The notes: generated from the letters alone by a model not told the origin. Shown: positions 18,468-26,993, counted from the stretch's first letter. The stretch is 64,000 bases of DNA from Streptomyces scopuliridis RB72 (GCF_000718095.1 NZ_JOEI01000016.1:148785-212784), one strand, 5' to 3'. Program-made: numbers and translations.

Positions 18468-21107
18468 TCACCGGGGCGTGGGGTGGGCGGCTTGGTAGGC
18501 GTCCCAGATCGCCGCCCGCAGTTTTCCCCGGGGCGGGACGTCGATGCCCTGGCTCCGGGCCCACGAGCGGACCTGGGCGGTGGTTGGCTCCTGTGGCCCG
18601 TCCTCGGCTACGGGGGCCTCGTGGGGTGTGCCGCGTTCGCTGCCGGGATGCGGTGTCCGATCCGGTTGCGGCTCCGACCGTGGCGGAGTCGCGGTGGTGA
18701 ATCCTCGGTGGTTGAGGACCCTGCGGCGTTTGTGGTGCATTCGCTCCAGTAGCGGTACCTCAGAGTCGAGGTAGTCGTGGACCTCGACGTGGCTCTTCTT
18801 TGCCTCGGTGTTGCGCATGATCCGGCCGACCTGCTGAATCACCCGGCCCTTGAACGAGATGGGGCTGGCCAGGAACAACGTGTCCAACACGGGTGCGTCC
18901 AGCCCTTCCCCGGCGACCTTGTCGATCGCCAGCAGCACCAAGGGACCGGTACGGGCGCCGGACAGCTCGCCACGGACGCGGTCCCGATCGGCCGTGGGGA
19001 GGCCGCCGTGCAGGAGCAGTGCTTCGATGCCGTGCCCTTTGAGTGCAGACGAGAGTTGGTTGACGTGCTCGATGCGATTGGTGAGGGTCAGGCTGCACCG
19101 GCCACGCCGGTAGGCGTCGGCGATGTCGGCGGCGATCTGCTGGTTGCGCGCCTGGTCGGCGGCGAGTTCGCCGTAGATGGCCTGGATGGAAGCGCCGTCG
19201 GTGCCGGGCTCTTCGGTGGTGAAGTGGCAGCGGTGCACGATGAGGTGTTTGGCGAAGCTGCTCTGGTCTTCGATCTCGTGGCGGATCGGCCCGCACTGCA
19301 TGGTGATCAGGGCGTCCATCTGGTCGGCCCGGTACGGGGTGGCGGACAGGCCGATCCACCGTTCGGCTTTGACCTTGCGGATCGCGGCCTCGGCGGCCGG
19401 AGCCCCGATGGCGTGGCACTCGTCGACGATAATCAGGCCGTAGCTGTCCAGCAGCCCTGTGGCGGCCTCACGATGGGCCAAGGACTGCAGCATGATCAGG
19501 TCGACCACGCCGCGGCGGCGGTCTTTGCCCGCGCCGAGCGACCCGACTGTGTGCTCACCGAGGTCGAGGAACGTCTCCAGGCGCTCGCGCCACTGGGCCA
19601 GCAGTTCGGCCCGGTTGACGATGATCGCTGTGGGCTGGGCATGAGCCGCGATCAGGGCACAGGCCATCACGGTTTTACCCGCGCCGGGTTGGGCGACCAG
19701 GACTCCGGTGGGGTGGGCGGTCATCGCTTCGACGGCCCGGGCTTGCACGGCGGTGAGTTCGCCGGTGAACCGGGCACTGATCGGGGCCCGGTCGGGGAAG
19801 GCGCTGGTGACTTTCAAGGTGCCGCCAGCGGCGGCGACCAGGTTGGCGGCTTCGTCGCGAAGCCCCCGGGGCAGGGCGATCCACTTCGGGTCGGTGGCGT
19901 CGAAGCAGCAGATCAGGGGCGGGGTGTTGAAGGTGGAGAACCGCTGGTTCTGGCGTCGGTAGAACTCGGGGTTGTGGAAGGACGAGGCGTGCTTGAGTGC
20001 CGCGATCAGTTGTGGTGGCAGTCCGGTGGTGGAGATGCGGAGCATCGCTCCTGCCTTGGCCCTGACCGTCTTGGGGGCCTTGCCCAGCGCGCTGCGGCGC
20101 GGCCGGGCCGGCAGCACCGGCGTGGTCGGGCTGGGGCCGGCCTGTAGCGGGCCCAACGTTTCCACCAACTCCTGTACCTGCCCGGGCGTCAGGCGTTCGG
20201 TGTGCGACAGGTAAGCGAACTGGTCCTCGTACGGCGTCCAGGTGGCAGGGTCGCAGAAGAGCGTGGTGCCCGCGGTGCGGGAGACCCCGTGCAGCGGTAG
20301 CGCGATCAGATTCCCGAACCGTGCCCCGCCCTTGGAGTGTGTGGGAAGGAAGTCCTGGGCGGGGAAGAGCCGGTCGTAACTGGCCAGGGACATCCCGTCG
20401 CGAGCGTCGATCGCGCGCCGTAACAAGGCCATGCCCAGCGCGCGGGCCAGGCCGGCCGGTACCGCCGCGGTGAAGAAGATCCACACGTGTGCGCCGGACC
20501 CGGAGCGGGAGACCTCCGCCAAGGCGGGGACCCCGGCTTCCGCGCAGGCTGCCACATAGGCGGCGGCGTCGCTTTGCCAGTCCTTGTCGTCGAAGTCGCA
20601 CGCCAGCAACTGGGTCGTGTCGTCGGGGAACATCGGGTACAGGCCCACATGCAGCTCCCGCTGTCCCGGCTCAGGCCGACTCAGGTGCCGGAAGATCACT
20701 TGGTCGGTGAGCGGGAAGAACACTCGCTCAGCTTCCGACTTGGCCTTGTCCCAGGGGTTCTCCTCGGCCGGGCTCCATCCGGTCCGGCCGTTCTTCGCAC
20801 TCACCCACCGGTTCGCGTACACATCCGCACGGCCGACAAACAGTGCGCGAAACAGGGCGACCTTGGCCTGCGGGGCGGAGACCGCGTCCGCATAGGGCAG
20901 GCCGCTGCCGCAAGGCATTCCGGGCAACGTGGGCGGCATCGGCCTTTCCACCGGCTCAGGCCGCTCGGGCACGGTGTCGGGTGTCGACATTCCGAGGCGT
21001 TCCCGGAGCCGCCGATTCTCCTCCGTCAGCTCGGCGATCTGCTCGAGCGCGACATCGAGCCGGATCCGCAACTCGGCGGGGTCGTCCCACCCGTCCCAGT
21101 CATCCAC
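18468..21107 (-). CDS. TOTE-type primase fused to SF2 helicase with Lsr2-like tail
   Basis: An 879-residue multidomain protein. Residues 14-42 form a coiled coil. Residues 75-330 match the archaeo-eukaryotic primase domain of TOTE conflict systems: metal motif LLACDFDDKDW (D171, D173) and nucleotide motif SRSGSGAHVWIFF (H207). Residues 440-800 are an SF2 helicase: Walker A AQPGAGKT at 472-479, DECH at 562-565, SATPYR near 590, and QQVGRIMR as motif VI. The C-terminal 40 residues (VRSWARSQGIDVPPRGKL) resemble the Lsr2 DNA-binding domain. GTG start at 21107. It diverges from an HTH gene. Proposed role: DNA or RNA synthesis and remodelling during defence against invaders; this is inferred from the family. 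Confidence 0.88.
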   Translation of the reverse strand: MDDWDGWDDPAELRIRLDVALEQIAELTEENRRLRERLGMSTPDTVPERPEPVERPMPPTLPGMPCGSGLPYADAVSAPQAKVALFRALFVGRADVYANRWVSAKNGRTGWSPAEENPWDKAKSEAERVFFPLTDQVIFRHLSRPEPGQRELHVGLYPMFPDDTTQLLACDFDDKDWQSDAAAYVAACAEAGVPALAEVSRSGSGAHVWIFFTAAVPAGLARALGMALLRRAIDARDGMSLASYDRLFPAQDFLPTHSKGGARFGNLIALPLHGVSRTAGTTLFCDPATWTPYEDQFAYLSHTERLTPGQVQELVETLGPLQAGPSPTTPVLPARPRRSALGKAPKTVRAKAGAMLRISTTGLPPQLIAALKHASSFHNPEFYRRQNQRFSTFNTPPLICCFDATDPKWIALPRGLRDEAANLVAAAGGTLKVTSAFPDRAPISARFTGELTAVQARAVEAMTAHPTGVLVAQPGAGKTVMACALIAAHAQPTAIIVNRAELLAQWRERLETFLDLGEHTVGSLGAGKDRRRGVVDLIMLQSLAHREAATGLLDSYGLIIVDECHAIGAPAAEAAIRKVKAERWIGLSATPYRADQMDALITMQCGPIRHEIEDQSSFAKHLIVHRCHFTTEEPGTDGASIQAIYGELAADQARNQQIAADIADAYRRGRCSLTLTNRIEHVNQLSSALKGHGIEALLLHGGLPTADRDRVRGELSGARTGPLVLLAIDKVAGEGLDAPVLDTLFLASPISFKGRVIQQVGRIMRNTEAKKSHVEVHDYLDSEVPLLERMHHKRRRVLNHRGFTTATPPRSEPQPDRTPHPGSERGTPHEAPVAEDGPQEPTTAQVRSWARSQGIDVPPRGKLRAAIWDAYQAAHPTPR

Positions 21108-21466
21108 GGGTCAATGATTCAAAAATCTTGACCGGACCGCAGCCGATCAGGACATTTCCGTCCTCGTGTCCCTCGCCCTCCTGGTCCGGGTGGGCACTGG
21201 AGGCATCGACCGATGAGGGCTGCACCAGGTGGGCACCAGCGGGCACGATCCACGGGCGCGAGCGTGCCGTGCTGGGTGCGGAACGTCTCGCGCTGCAAGC
21301 CCCGCTCGCAGTCCTCGACTTCGAACCGAGCCTGTTCTGTCTCTCCGCAGGACCTGCGACCAGTGAGGTGCGCCGATCGACAGGTCCATCTCGAACGGCA
21401 GGTGGGACGCGACCTACCGCTTCCCGAATTATCTGCCTGGGGGAGGCGACGGGGCACAATAGGGTG
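21108..21466. promoter_or_regulatory. Divergent 359-bp intergenic region
   Basis: No gene was seen. It separates the minus-strand primase-helicase from the plus-strand HTH gene, so both promoters should lie here. A plus-strand TTGACC at 21128-21133 has gacatt 17 bp later (21151-21156), a weak match to a vegetative promoter. Confidence 0.35.
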
Positions 21467-22183
21467 ATGCAGGACGATGAACTCCTCGGCCGGGTACGGG
21501 AGATGCGCGCGCGTGGCAGCGGTCCGAAGCAGATCGCCAAGGTGCTGGGGTTGCGCCCGGCGCAGGCCACCGCGCTGGTTCGGCGGGTTGCGGAGGCCCA
21601 GCAGGCAGGCATCGAGCCTGCCGAGCGTGCGGTGGTGGCCTGCTTCGTCAACGCGGGCTGGAGCGTGGGGCTCGGCATGGACGCTGCTCCCGATTGGGCG
21701 GCGTCCGATCCCCTCCACGACCGGGAGGATCTTGGTACGGGCGGGTTCGCACAGGTACTGCTGGCTCGGCAGGAGCGCGCCAGCCGGGTGACGGTGTGCG
21801 GGATCCTGGTGGATGTGTACTGCCTGGGCGTCAAGAACGTCACTGGCCCGGAGGTGATGGGGGCCGGATCGCTTCAGGCGTACGCCCGCTCCTACTACTC
21901 CGCCTTCGACCACCCGCCGCTGAGCATCGGCGTGGAGCAGGCCCAGGCGATCGTCCACGGCGCGATCGCCTACGCGCGCGCCCTGGGCTTCGAGCCCGCC
22001 ACAGGATTCGATGCGGCCGCCGGGCACCTGGGCCCCGCGCCGGCCGACCTGCCCGAGATCCGCTACGGCCAGGACGGCAAACCGCTCTACATCTCCGGCC
22101 CCCACGACGACCCCCGCGCCATCGTGCGGCAGCTTGAGCGGACCTGCGGCGCGGACAACTACCACTACATCGCCCACCTGTAG
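21467..22183 (+). CDS. Helix-turn-helix protein with conserved actinobacterial C-terminal domain
   Basis: A 238-residue protein. The N-terminal 45 residues form a resolvase-like helix-turn-helix (REMRARGSGPKQIAKVLGL, then RPAQATALVRRV). The rest matches an uncharacterised actinobacterial domain: VVACFVNAGWS, then CGILVDVYCLGVKNVTGP, then a helical part, ending in GPHDDPRAIVRQL. ATG at 21467 with an AGGG site. It reads away from the primase-helicase and could regulate it. There is no catalytic motif typical of a recombinase, so it is not the missing integrase. Confidence 0.75.
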   Translation: MQDDELLGRVREMRARGSGPKQIAKVLGLRPAQATALVRRVAEAQQAGIEPAERAVVACFVNAGWSVGLGMDAAPDWAASDPLHDREDLGTGGFAQVLLARQERASRVTVCGILVDVYCLGVKNVTGPEVMGAGSLQAYARSYYSAFDHPPLSIGVEQAQAIVHGAIAYARALGFEPATGFDAAAGHLGPAPADLPEIRYGQDGKPLYISGPHDDPRAIVRQLERTCGADNYHYIAHL

Positions 22184-22208
22184 CACAGGTATTGAAGAGG
22201 CATCAGCT

Positions 22209-22350
22209 GTGACAACCGAGCAGGCGCCGCGCAGCACAGTGCGGTGCACCGAGCAGGAGGCGCAGGCCAACCTGCTCGCCCGTACTGCAGCTGTGCGCGG
22301 CCGGAAAGCTGCGGTGCAGCCAGACGACACACCGCCCGAGTGCGGCCGCG
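22209..22350 (+). pseudogene. Out-of-frame N terminus of the helicase-associated gene
   Basis: GTG at 22209 behind GAAGAGG opens VTTEQAPRSTVRCTEQEAQ-ANLLA. In the +1 frame the family-like sequence continues as LCAAGKLRCSQTTHRPSAAA into the next entry. A single net frameshift near 22275-22290 would join them, so the original gene probably began here. Confidence 0.55.
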
Positions 22351-23577
22351 GTGGCGGCTGTCGCCGAGATCCTGCAGGACGGCGACTTCTACCCCGCCGA
22401 TCCCATCGCCGCCTTCGCCTGGCCACTGCTGCTCCAGGCCGGAGCCCTCGCCGAACTCGCCTCAGGGAAACTGGCGTTGACCACTCGCGGGCGGGCCGCC
22501 CTGACCGAGCCGCCCCATGACGCCCTGAGGCTCCTGTGGCAGCGGTGGCTGAACCGCGCCGTGCTGGACGAGTTCTCCCGTATCGAGGAGATCAAGGGCC
22601 AACGCGCGGCGGCGGTGCTGTCCGCCGCAGGGCCCCGCCGCAAGACGGTCGGCGAGGCCCTCGCCGCCTGCGCACCGGGGCAGTGGACCCAGGTGGACGA
22701 CCTGTTCGCGGCCATGCGTAAGAGCGGGCTCAACTTCACCATCGCGCGCAGCGACCGCGCCCTGTGGAAGCTGTACCTGCAAGACCCGCAGTACGGCAGC
22801 CTCGGCTACGACGGATTCCACGACTGGCCCCTGCTCCAGGGCCGCTACACACTCGCCGTCCTGTTCGAGTACGCCGCCACCCTCGGCCTCATCGACATCG
22901 AGTACGTTCCGCCCGTCGGCGCCCGCGAGGACTATTGCGACAACTGGGGCGGCGACGACCTCGACCAACTCTCCCGCTATGATGGTCTGCTAGCCCTGCG
23001 CCTGAACCCACTCGGCGCGTACGCCACCGGCCGCGCCTCCGCCTACATTCCCGCGTCGGCCCCCGTCGACACAGACTGCCGCAGCGTCAGGGTCCTGCCG
23101 AATTTCGACATCGTCGCCCTCGACGGACTGCGTCCTGCCGACGCTCTGCTCCTTGACGCCTTCGCCGACAAGACCTCCGACCGGGTGTGGACCCTGAGCG
23201 CCGCCTCCCTCCTGAGAGCCCTGGACGCCAAGCGCACCGTGAAGGAGCTCCGGTGTCACCTTGCCCAAGCGTCCTTGCAGCCGCTGCCGCAAACCGTCAC
23301 CACCCTGCTGGACGACACCGAACGCCGCCTCGGCAAGGTCCGCGACACCGGCCCGGTCCACCTCATCGAGTGCGCCGACGAAGCCCTGGCTACGCTCCTT
23401 GCGGGCGACCGCCGTCTGCGCGCCCTCTGCGCCCGCCTCGGTGAGCGGCAGCTGGCCGTCCCCGCCGAGAAGCTCCCCGCGTTCCGCAAAGCCCTGCTCG
23501 CCCAGGGCTACCCACTGGCCTGCACCCCCCCGGACGGATCCGCTCAGGCTCAAGGCAAGGGGAGCGCCCGTATCTGA
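22351..23577 (+). CDS. Helicase-associated (XPB N-terminal-like) protein, 5' frameshifted
   Basis: A 408-residue open part of a helicase-associated protein of the type that accompanies XPB/Ssl2-like helicases in actinomycetes. Recognised stretches include FYPADPIAAFAWPLLLQAG, KLYLQDPQYGSLGYDGFHDW and FEYAATLGLIDIEYV. The C-terminal half has WTLSAASLLRALD and LPQTVTTLLDD, matching the helix-rich helicase-conserved C-terminal domain. The GTG at 22351 is the first usable start in this frame, but homology-like sequence runs upstream without a start, which points to a frameshift (see 22209-22350). The product may be truncated or absent. Its role beside a primase-helicase is likely DNA remodelling, by inference. 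Confidence 0.68.
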   Translation: MAAVAEILQDGDFYPADPIAAFAWPLLLQAGALAELASGKLALTTRGRAALTEPPHDALRLLWQRWLNRAVLDEFSRIEEIKGQRAAAVLSAAGPRRKTVGEALAACAPGQWTQVDDLFAAMRKSGLNFTIARSDRALWKLYLQDPQYGSLGYDGFHDWPLLQGRYTLAVLFEYAATLGLIDIEYVPPVGAREDYCDNWGGDDLDQLSRYDGLLALRLNPLGAYATGRASAYIPASAPVDTDCRSVRVLPNFDIVALDGLRPADALLLDAFADKTSDRVWTLSAASLLRALDAKRTVKELRCHLAQASLQPLPQTVTTLLDDTERRLGKVRDTGPVHLIECADEALATLLAGDRRLRALCARLGERQLAVPAEKLPAFRKALLAQGYPLACTPPDGSAQAQGKGSARI

Positions 23578-23678
23578 TCGGGGTGCGGCGGACGCCAAGG
23601 CCAGACCCGGTGCGACAGCTTTGGAACCTCACAGACCGTTCCTGGGTCGTGGAATTCTGCGCGTTGGTGCTGCCGGGG

Positions 23679-24101
23679 TCAGGTGCTGGTTGCCCCGAAG
23701 GTCTCGAGCGTGCAGCGTACTGCTCCGCTGCGCTCGATCCTGGCGTCGCTGGTGATCAGCGGAACACCGAAGCTCTCGGCGAGGGCCACGTAATGCGCGT
23801 CGTATACGGAGAGGTTGTTCGACAGCTCGCGTACGCGCTGCCACAGGACCAGCGTGGGGTGCAGGTCGAGAGCGAGGGCCTGGTAATCGGTGATCGCCTT
23901 CAGCGCCTCCTTTTCCGTGATCTTCGGCTTCTCCCCTCGCCGGCCGCGGGCCAGCCCGAAGACGGCCGAGGTGATCTCGTAGTCCAGCAGGCCCGGCGCT
24001 GCGAGAGTGTCGGCTCGGCCCACCCGCTCACGGATCGCGGTTCCGGTCTTGCCGTGGTCGAGGAGGACGTGCACAAGGCTGGAACAGTCGATGACGATCA
24101 A
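23679..24101 (-). CDS. PIN-domain toxin (VapC-like ribonuclease)
   Basis: A 140-residue PIN protein, predicted Mg2+-dependent RNase of a type II toxin-antitoxin pair. The four acidic active-site positions are visible: D5 in VIDCSS, E42 in LLDYEITSA, D101 in SVYDAHYVALAE and D119 in LITSDARI. The TTG start at 24101 overlaps the antitoxin stop by 4 bp (TTGA), indicating coupled translation. All catalytic residues are present, so it looks intact. The RNA target cannot be read from sequence. Its place in island 1 suits a stabilisation or abortive-infection role. Confidence 0.9.
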   Translation of the reverse strand: MIVIDCSSLVHVLLDHGKTGTAIRERVGRADTLAAPGLLDYEITSAVFGLARGRRGEKPKITEKEALKAITDYQALALDLHPTLVLWQRVRELSNNLSVYDAHYVALAESFGVPLITSDARIERSGAVRCTLETFGATST

Positions 24102-24328
24102 CGTCGGTCCCGCCCGTCCTCGACGGCGTCGAGGATGTCGGTCGTACTGAGCTCGGTGCGGGTTTCACGCTCCAGGCGTGCGGCCATCTCCGCGAGGGTG
24201 GGCTTAGCGGCTTCCCGGGCGAGCAGGTCCAGGGCGTACGCCTGGAGTGACTTGCCAGCCTGTGCGGCGCGGACTTTCAGGGCGTTGACTGTGTCGTCCG
24301 GGACATCCCGAATGGTGATCGCGGTCAT
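24098..24328 (-). CDS. Ribbon-helix-helix antitoxin (FitA/VapB-like)
   Basis: A 76-residue antitoxin. The N terminus TAITIRDVPDDTVNALKVRAA is a ribbon-helix-helix DNA-binding fold (beta strand then two helices, with GKSLQAYALDLL as the second helix). The acidic C terminus would wrap the toxin. ATG at 24328 is preceded by AAAGG. It is the first gene of the pair and, by family knowledge, represses its own promoter together with the toxin. Confidence 0.9.
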   Translation of the reverse strand: MTAITIRDVPDDTVNALKVRAAQAGKSLQAYALDLLAREAAKPTLAEMAARLERETRTELSTTDILDAVEDGRDRR

Positions 24329-24329
24329 G

Positions 24330-24363
24330 CCTTTAGTTTAGCAGCGATGCAGGCGATATGCAG
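24330..24363 (-). promoter_or_regulatory. Promoter/operator of the toxin-antitoxin pair
   Basis: On the minus strand TAAACT (24334-24339) is a good -10 only a few bases from the antitoxin start, implying a very short leader. Just upstream two units lie head to tail: gcgatgcag (24344-24352) and gcgatatgcag (24353-24363). This is a likely binding site for the antitoxin. Confidence 0.5.
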
Positions 24364-24483
24364 TCATTGCAGGTCGATAGGCGAGGAAGGGGCAGCGAAT
24401 TTCTGCGATTGCCGGATGTGGATCATCTCTATGTGTCACCATGCGAGCGCGCTATGAAGCCGCACCACCCTTTGAGGAGCACG

Positions 24484-26022
24484 ATGCCCGCGCCCACTCC
24501 CGAGCAGAGCGCGGCCGTCGATGCCTTCCGGCGCGGGGATCACCTCGTCCTGCAGGCCGGCGCCGGAACCGGGAAGACGACGACGCTGGCGATGCTCGCG
24601 GCCGGCACGGCCAAATCCGGCCGGTACATCGCGTTCAACAAGTCGATCGCGAACGACGCGGCCCACAAGTTCCCCAGCAATGTGCGGTGCAAGACCGCGC
24701 ACTCGCTGGCCTTCGGCGCCGTGGGCCACAGGTATGGGTCCCGGATGAACGCGCCCCGGGTGCCTGGCTGGAAGACCGGTGCATCCCTGGGCATCGCCAT
24801 CAACATGCGCATCCGCATCGGCGAGCGGAACGTCACCAACAAGGCGCTCTCCTATACCGTGCTGCGGACCGTCACCCGCTTCTGCCAGTCCGCGGACCGC
24901 ACTATCCAGCGCCACCACGTCCCGCGCCTGCGCGGCATTGAAGCCGAAGACCTGCACGCCCAACTCGTCGACGTCGTGCTGCCGTACGCCAACCGGGCCT
25001 GGGAAGACGTCCAAAACCCCCAGGAAGGCGTCGTCCGCTTCGACCACGACCACTACCTGAAGATCTGGGCCCTGACCGAGCCCAGGATCGAAGCGGACTT
25101 CCTGCTGCTCGACGAGGCCCAGGACACTAACCCTGTCGTCGAGGAGATCTTCAACTCCCAGCGTAGTCACACCCAGCTGGTGATGGTCGGCGACTCGGCC
25201 CAGGCGATCTACGGCTGGCGCGGAGCCCGGGACGTGATGAGCGGCTTCGACGGCACCCAGCTGGCTCTGTCCCAGTCCTTCCGTTTCGGCTCCGCGCTCG
25301 CCGAGGAGGCCAACCGGTGGCTGCATATCGTCGACTCCCCGATCCGGCTGACCGGCACCCCGGCGATCAGCACCCGCCTCGAACGCGTCCGGGAACCGGA
25401 CGCGATCCTGTGCCGGTCCAACGTCGGCGCGATGGTCGAAGTCATGCGCCTGCTGGAGGAAGGTCGCCGCGTCGCCCTCGTCGGCGGGGGCGAGGCCCTG
25501 CGGGCCCTCGCCCGAGCCGCCCGCGACCTCAAGGCCGGCAAGCGCAGCACCCACCCCGAGCTGATCCTCTTCGATTCCTGGGGCGAGCTCCAGGAATACG
25601 CCGAATACGATCCGTCGGGCCGTGACCTGCTGCCGCTGGTCGATCTTGTCGACGAACACGGCGTCGACGTCATCCTCGACGCGGTGGACAGACTCTCGGT
25701 CGAACAGGGCGCTGAGATCGTGGTCTCCACCGCACACAAGGCCAAGGGCCGCGAATGGGCCTCCGTCCGCATCGGCGAGGATTTCACCGAGCCGATGAAC
25801 CAAGAGGAGACGGACGAGAACGGTGCCCCCTTGCCCGGCGACATCGACGATGCCGAAGCCCGGCTCGCCTACGTCGCCGTCACACGAGCCCGCCACAGAC
25901 TCGACATCGGCGGCCTGGGCTGGATCAACCAGCACCCCGACGGCAACCCCGGCGGAACGCATCCGCGCCAGGACCGCGAACCTCCCTCTCCCTGGGACAC
26001 GTTGGGGCCCTCTTCGAACTGA
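24484..26022 (+). CDS. UvrD/Rep-like superfamily 1 helicase
   Basis: A 512-residue SF1A helicase, shorter than UvrD (about 700). Motifs: Q motif TPEQSAAVDAF, Walker A GAGTGKTTT (26-34), Walker B LLLDEAQDT (207-215), GDSAQAIYGWRGA (236-248), SQSFRFG as motif IV, STAHKAKGREW as motif V and YVAVTRARHRL as motif VI. ATG at 24484 has GAGGAG six bases upstream and is preferred to 24454. Missing bulk is mainly in the 1B/2B regions. It may unwind DNA or clear protein blocks. In this island it probably acts in phage or plasmid conflict, by inference. Confidence 0.88.
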   Translation: MPAPTPEQSAAVDAFRRGDHLVLQAGAGTGKTTTLAMLAAGTAKSGRYIAFNKSIANDAAHKFPSNVRCKTAHSLAFGAVGHRYGSRMNAPRVPGWKTGASLGIAINMRIRIGERNVTNKALSYTVLRTVTRFCQSADRTIQRHHVPRLRGIEAEDLHAQLVDVVLPYANRAWEDVQNPQEGVVRFDHDHYLKIWALTEPRIEADFLLLDEAQDTNPVVEEIFNSQRSHTQLVMVGDSAQAIYGWRGARDVMSGFDGTQLALSQSFRFGSALAEEANRWLHIVDSPIRLTGTPAISTRLERVREPDAILCRSNVGAMVEVMRLLEEGRRVALVGGGEALRALARAARDLKAGKRSTHPELILFDSWGELQEYAEYDPSGRDLLPLVDLVDEHGVDVILDAVDRLSVEQGAEIVVSTAHKAKGREWASVRIGEDFTEPMNQEETDENGAPLPGDIDDAEARLAYVAVTRARHRLDIGGLGWINQHPDGNPGGTHPRQDREPPSPWDTLGPSSN

Positions 26023-26189
26023 GCCGACACACCGGGGTGTGCCCGCCGGGTGCGGCCACACCTCCACTCGCTGCCGACGAAGGTGCTTTTGTCGAGGTCG
26101 GACAAGCATTCTCAGGTGCCCGTCTGGCCCCGTCAGGACCTACGCTTCCAGCCACGCGGCGCCCTCGCTGACCTCTTCCGGCTGCCCCA

Positions 26190-26211
26190 CCGGTGGACAG
26201 CCGGTGGACAG
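26190..26211 (+). repeat. Right arm-type repeat of island 1
   Basis: The same tandem 11-bp pair as at 14979-15000 (ccggtggacag twice), 117 bp from att core copy 2. Not found in island 2. Confidence 0.6.
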
Positions 26212-26247
26212 ACGCCTTTGGACCGTGTGTCACGGGGCGGCACAGGT

Positions 26248-26275
26248 CAACCTGTTGCACGTGCTCTGATCAGGC
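26248..26275 (+). repeat. Right-end motif of island 1 shared with island 2
   Basis: A 28-bp sequence (caacctgttg, then acgtgctctgatcaggc) matches 38780-38807 with one mismatch. In both islands exactly 53 bp separate it from the att core. Likely a recombinase or accessory-factor site. Confidence 0.7.
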
Positions 26276-26328
26276 AGAACGTCACCCAACAACACAACGA
26301 GGCACCACGCAACACGATGACTCATGGT

Positions 26329-26371
26329 CTCGTAATGCGTAGGTCTCGGGTTCGAATCCCGAAGGCGGCTC
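26329..26371 (+). repeat. att core copy 2 (junction of islands 1 and 2)
   Basis: Identical 43-bp copy of the tRNA-Thr 3' half. The 5' half of a tRNA is absent, so it is not a tRNA gene. Confidence 0.92.
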
Positions 26372-26378
26372 AGAGAAA

Positions 26379-26407
26379 CCCCAGGTCAGGTGCATTCTGA
26401 CCTGGGG
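26379..26407 (+). terminator. Terminator after att copy 2
   Basis: An 11-bp stem (26379-26389 with 26397-26407) with the same arms as the tRNA terminator and a 7-nt loop, followed by ttttgtg. It insulates the left edge of island 2. Confidence 0.85.
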
Positions 26408-26726
26408 TTTTGTGTTGCCCGGGACATGGCAGGGCGCACGGCCGTGAACCCATGGGATGGCTTCTGTGAGCGGTGCGTGAGCGGAGGGGCTGAGCCACCC
26501 CACTGCTGTAGCTTTCTTCGCGGCCGCGCGGGCCGTCCTCGCCTCGTCTTGCTCTGGAGGGGACCAGCTCTGAAGCACTCATGCCCATTCAGGCGCTGTC
26601 GGCGGCCACACCCGACCTGCCGTCCTGTGTGATCAAGCCATGGAGGGGTTCTCTGGCCCAAGTCTGACCGTCTCCGAGAATCCGCTCTCAGCTCCGACAA
26701 CCTCAGACTGCCGACGGCGGGAGTTG

Positions 26727-26879
26727 ATGCACCTTCAAACTCTTGTTGCACAGGGGTACTTCGAGGGGCTACTGTCTTTTGCAAAGAAACGATCAATCCT
26801 GGAGTCCCAGCACATGGAGCTCTCGGTCGGAAGCGTTCTTCGCTTCCTGCTGGAGACCCACCCCGCGCCCACCACGTGA
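26727..26879 (+). CDS. Possible small protein (50 residues), uncertain
   Basis: ATG at 26727 with GCGGGAG just upstream opens a 50-residue frame that includes FEGLLSFAKKRSILES and LSVGSVLRFLLE. It has plausible helices but no family match. It is the only candidate gene in 26408-26993, a stretch otherwise without coding signal that forms the left end of island 2. Confidence 0.3.
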   Translation: MHLQTLVAQGYFEGLLSFAKKRSILESQHMELSVGSVLRFLLETHPAPTT

Positions 26880-26993
26880 TCCGGCACGTAATACCGCTGG
26901 ACGGCGTTGTGAGGACCCGGGAGTGCCCAGACGTTCAGGACCTGCCTTACGTGCGAGCGCTGAGTGCCCTCGTGCGAGACGGAGGTCTTCAGA

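Larger units (their letters stand above)
14776..26371. mobile_element. Integrated island 1 (11.6 kb), no integrase seen
   Basis: Bounded by att core copies 1 and 2. Near both ends is the same 22-bp sequence (two 11-bp units) at 14979-15000 and 26190-26211, plausible arm-type recombinase sites. Cargo is the TOTE-like primase-helicase, a UvrD-like helicase, a broken helicase-associated gene, a PIN toxin-antitoxin pair, an HTH protein and hypothetical genes. I find no tyrosine or serine recombinase, no replication initiator and no conjugation gene, so movement would need an integrase supplied from elsewhere, or the island is fixed. Confidence 0.85.

Noticed and set aside
21467..22183. HTH protein as the missing recombinase
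   Set aside because: It has a resolvase-like HTH at the N terminus but no serine- or tyrosine-recombinase catalytic residues in the remainder.
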